DNA from: Microlunatus speluncae
GTDB lineage: Bacteria > Actinomycetota > Actinomycetes > Propionibacteriales > Propionibacteriaceae
Direction of reading: 5' to 3'
DNA length: 64,000 bases
Assembly: GCF_009299835.1 (NCBI RefSeq)
Contig: NZ_VKCZ01000021.1
Coordinates: 186,001-250,000 of the forward strand
The notes beneath the pieces were generated by a model. The model was not told the DNA's origin and made no database searches. It was given only the letters and a program-made list of their open reading frames with translations. Below are positions 61,530 to 64,000 of the stretch, in pieces (within the stretch, counting starts at the first letter, position 1; the number at the start of each line of letters is the position of its first letter). The position numbers were made by a program, and so were the translations under genes.

Positions 61530-63278
61530 TCAGCGGGTGAAGAGGTTGCCGGCTACGGTGCCGATGAAGTTGCGGAGGGAGTCGGGCAGGTCGCGGAGGT
61601 GCCAGTTGTCCGGGCCGTGATACCAGGACAGGTCGGTCGAGTCCGGGTCCTCGTCGGCGTCGGAGGCGACGATCGCGTCCAGCCAGCGCTCGGCCCCGCC
61701 GAGGACGACCGCGTACGGCAGCACCTCGGACAGCTCGCGCAGCTCCTGGCCGGCGGGCATCTGATCGGTCGGCTGGCTCAGCAGATCCGACCGCAGCGCC
61801 ATCAGACCGGCCTGCACCGCCGAACCCTTGCCGGTCCGGGCCGGCATCTCCTGGGCGACGAAGACGAGCCCGAGGCCGAGGATGACCAGGGCCAAGCCGA
61901 TCAGGCCGAAGGTGGTGAAGGCGGCCAGCAGGCCGGTGGCGACGACGGCGACGATCAGCCCGGCCAGCGCCAGCTGGGTCCACCGGTTGCGGGTGGAATC
62001 CGGCCGCCGCTCGTACCAGCCGTTGGCGACCATCTCGTCGTACAGCTTGTCCTGCACCCCGTCGATCGAGGCCCGCACCTTGTCACTGAGCTCGGACACC
62101 CGCACCTCGCCGCCGGGCGCGGCCAGGCCGTCCAGCAGCTCGATCTCGAACGGATGCAACTCGCTCGGGTCGGCCTCCTTCGGCCGGGACAGCACCCAGT
62201 CGGTCCGGGCGAACTCGGACTCCCGCGGCAGCTCGGTGATCAGCAGGTGACCGCGGACGGCCAGGTCGATCAGGCTCGCGGTGACGTCGATCGGGTCGAC
62301 CCGTTCGTCGACCACGGTGCCGACCTGGCCGGGCCGGATCTCGCCGACCACGCGGAATTCGGACTCGCCATCGCCGACCGGCGCGAACTCACCGATCTTG
62401 GCGATCTGACCGCCGGGCCGGGCGTCGGCGCCGGCGAGCCGGTGCAGCGCGAACAGGACGATCCCGCCGAGCACCAGCAGCGCCAGCGCGATGCCGAGCT
62501 GCAGCGGGCCGACGGAGAAGGCGCGGCCGAGGGTCCAGCGGGTCTCGATCACCTCGTTCGAGGGGACCGCGTCGGCCGGGAAGTCGATCCGGATCGCGAC
62601 CTCTTCGTTCTCACCGCGAGGCCCGTCCCGGAAGGTCGGGTTCGGCGCGTCGTGAGTGCCGCCGGCGGCGAAGTCACAGGTCACGTCCGACCCGGGCGGG
62701 CCGGCCGTGCAGTCGATGTTGGCCAGCGGCGCCGGGATCGCCACGGTCGCGTTGAACTCGGTGACCTGGAGGCTGAGCCCCTGCAGCAGCCGTACGCTCA
62801 GCGCCGTGGTCCCGTAGTCGGCGGTGATCACCGCACCGGACACCTGGTACGTCAGTTCGAGCTCGGTCGCGCCGTTGGTCGGCATCGTCACGGTGACCGA
62901 CCGGCTGTCCCGGACCTCCGTCGGGGTGACGCCCTGGCCGCCCGCCTTCGCGGCGAAGCCGTTGACCTGTTGCACCCGCTCCCGGTCCGGTTCCTGCGGC
63001 AGCGGATCCCGCAGCTCGAACCGCTGCTTCACCTCGGCCGGGACCGACCCGGTGAAGACGATCTTCTCGGTCACCTTGAGGACGCCGTCGAAGCCGAGTT
63101 GGGCCTGGACGTCGACCGAGGAAGCCGTGCCCTCGGCCCGCGCGGGCCGGGCCATCGGCCCCGCCAGCAGGGCCGCGGCGAGGGCCACGAGGAGGAGCGA
63201 GAACACGGTGAAGCGGGCCAGCCGGCCGGCCCGACCGGTCGTCAGACGTCCCGGTTCGGGCGCAGGTGAGCTCAACAC
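61530..63278 (-). CDS. DUF2207 membrane protein
   Basis: A 582-residue protein with a signal-type N-terminal helix (FTVFSLLLVALAAALLAGPMARPARA), an extracytoplasmic DUF2207 domain of about 230 residues (SVDVQAQLGFDGVLKVTEKIVFTG...), a helix near residue 265-285, a cytoplasmic domain and a second helix pair near residues 440-480. DUF2207 proteins are common surface proteins of unknown role. I chose the GTG at 63278 because GGGAGG lies nine bases upstream; an ATG at 63311 would add 11 residues. Confidence 0.82.
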   Translation of the reverse strand: MLSSPAPEPGRLTTGRAGRLARFTVFSLLLVALAAALLAGPMARPARAEGTASSVDVQAQLGFDGVLKVTEKIVFTGSVPAEVKQRFELRDPLPQEPDRERVQQVNGFAAKAGGQGVTPTEVRDSRSVTVTMPTNGATELELTYQVSGAVITADYGTTALSVRLLQGLSLQVTEFNATVAIPAPLANIDCTAGPPGSDVTCDFAAGGTHDAPNPTFRDGPRGENEEVAIRIDFPADAVPSNEVIETRWTLGRAFSVGPLQLGIALALLVLGGIVLFALHRLAGADARPGGQIAKIGEFAPVGDGESEFRVVGEIRPGQVGTVVDERVDPIDVTASLIDLAVRGHLLITELPRESEFARTDWVLSRPKEADPSELHPFEIELLDGLAAPGGEVRVSELSDKVRASIDGVQDKLYDEMVANGWYERRPDSTRNRWTQLALAGLIVAVVATGLLAAFTTFGLIGLALVILGLGLVFVAQEMPARTGKGSAVQAGLMALRSDLLSQPTDQMPAGQELRELSEVLPYAVVLGGAERWLDAIVASDADEDPDSTDLSWYHGPDNWHLRDLPDSLRNFIGTVAGNLFTR

Positions 63279-63386
63279 GGGGTACAGCCTCCCACAAACC
63301 CCGGTCCTCACGATGTGGGTCGGCGGCGAGCCCCGAATTGCGCTCTGGTGAGCGGCGGGGTCGTCGCGGAGCGGCCGCCCTACGGC

Positions 63387-63392
63387 TATCGT
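63387..63392 (+). promoter_or_regulatory. -10 element for leaderless metallopeptidase gene
   Basis: TATCGT ends seven bases before the GTG at 63400. Confidence 0.45.
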
Positions 63393-63399
63393 GGCGGCC

Positions 63400-64000
63400 G
63401 TGACGCAACCGCAGTGGGGATCCCCGGCGCCGGGTCAACGGGTTGGTGGCCAGCAGCCGAATTGGACCGGATATGCCCCGACGGGCCGGACGTCATCGTT
63501 CAGCCCGCCCGGCGGATTCTCGCCGTACGGTCAGCAGCCGGCCCCCGGTCAGCTGCCCGGGCGACCGCCCGCCCCGCCGCCGCGTCGCCGCAGCCCGCTC
63601 GGCAAGCTGCTCGGCGCGATGATCGTGCTCGCCATCGTCGCCTCGATCGGCCTGGTCGCGACCCTGGTCGCCAACCCGGCCACCCAGTCCGCGTACCAGA
63701 ACGACGACTTCCCGGTGCCGGCGCCGGAGGAGAACCCGCCCGAGGTCCCGCGGCCGCAGACGTACGAAGAGGCCGAGGAGATGATCACGGCCAATCGGTT
63801 CTACGACGAGCAGACGCCGATCCCGGTGCGCTGCGAGGAAGGCCCGATCGACGTCACCCAGGCGTCCGATCCGGAGCTCGAGGAGCACCTGAACAACCTG
63901 ATGGAGTGTCTGGTCCGGGTGTGGCAGCCGCCGGTCACCGCGGCCGGCTGGGAGATCGTCCGCCCCTCCGTCACCGTCTACAGCGAGAAGGTCAAGACCA
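63400..64000 (+). CDS. Neutral zinc metallopeptidase-like membrane protein, partial
   Basis: The frame is open from a GTG at 63400 to the right edge (about 200 residues). The N-terminal ~70 residues are rich in Pro, Gly and Gln, followed by one helix (KLLGAMIVLAIVASIGLVATLV) and an external segment with CEEGPIDVTQAS and LNNLMECLVRVWQPPV. This arrangement is typical of putative neutral zinc metallopeptidases (YpfJ-like), whose HExxH motif would lie beyond the window. The active site cannot be checked here. A GTG at 63391 is an alternative start. Confidence 0.7.
   Translation, partial: MTQPQWGSPAPGQRVGGQQPNWTGYAPTGRTSSFSPPGGFSPYGQQPAPGQLPGRPPAPPPRRRSPLGKLLGAMIVLAIVASIGLVATLVANPATQSAYQNDDFPVPAPEENPPEVPRPQTYEEAEEMITANRFYDEQTPIPVRCEEGPIDVTQASDPELEEHLNNLMECLVRVWQPPVTAAGWEIVRPSVTVYSEKVKT

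Noticed and set aside
61524..63269. 581-codon plus-strand frame
   Set aside because: It mirrors the DUF2207 gene and has no family features.

Overview
The window is high-GC actinobacterial DNA. Leaderless-type starts, two F420-dependent oxidoreductases, a cysS-rlmB pair and MsiK-dependent sugar ABC transporters suggest a soil or plant-associated Propionibacteriales or relative (Microlunatus-like). The genus is a guess. Genes are dense, and I saw no tRNA, rRNA, CRISPR array or insertion sequence.

Layout. 1-9.1 kb is a carbohydrate locus: three paralogous glycosidase-like TIM-barrel proteins (one cut by the left edge), an enolase-superfamily dehydratase, a sugar ABC importer without its own ATPase, a FadR-type GntR regulator, a RidA protein and an HxlR regulator. 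A shared GTCnGnC-type element precedes the first gene, the importer and the regulator. 9.3-15.9 kb encodes three exported proteins: a six-hairpin glycosidase-like protein, an FG-GAP repeat protein and a GH43 enzyme with VCBS-like repeats. 16.4-23.8 kb holds threonine degradation (kbl, tdh), an MFS/MerR pair, serine deaminase (sdaA) and the shared sugar-ABC ATPase (msiK-like). 23.9-27.1 kb is a two-component system and a membrane protein. 27.2-32.0 kb is a tightly overlapping six-gene operon (GT2, DUF2064, methyltransferase, b561/sulfite-oxidase fusion, membrane protein, zinc-ribbon epimerase) whose joint job is not obvious. 32.3-36.3 kb has a DUF4032 protein and a small F420/MarR group. 36.3-44.1 kb is a sulfated-glycan locus: two sulfatases, an ATPase-less ABC importer and a LacI regulator with two matching operators. 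44.2-53.5 kb has a VapBC-like pair, an acyl-CoA dehydrogenase with a divergent TetR, cysS-rlmB, two MFS exporters and an ArsR-like regulator. 53.6-64 kb has glyA, a MalF-MalG-like fusion lacking EAA loops, a fused GntR-TetR regulator opposite a flavin monooxygenase, a ZTP riboswitch before a stand-alone AICAR transformylase, a DUF2207 protein and the start of a zinc metallopeptidase.

How it fits together. The two sugar importers probably borrow the MsiK-like ATPase. kbl, tdh, sdaA, glyA and the ZTP-controlled AICAR transformylase point to active serine/threonine/glycine and one-carbon metabolism, although they are not one operon. Two non-gene layers stand out. One is the palindrome TGATCA, which is far commoner than base composition predicts and is nearly absent from most of the exported-protein block. 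The other is a set of 55-70 bp palindromic intergenic elements in at least two multi-copy families, one copy of which forms the 3' end of a coding sequence.
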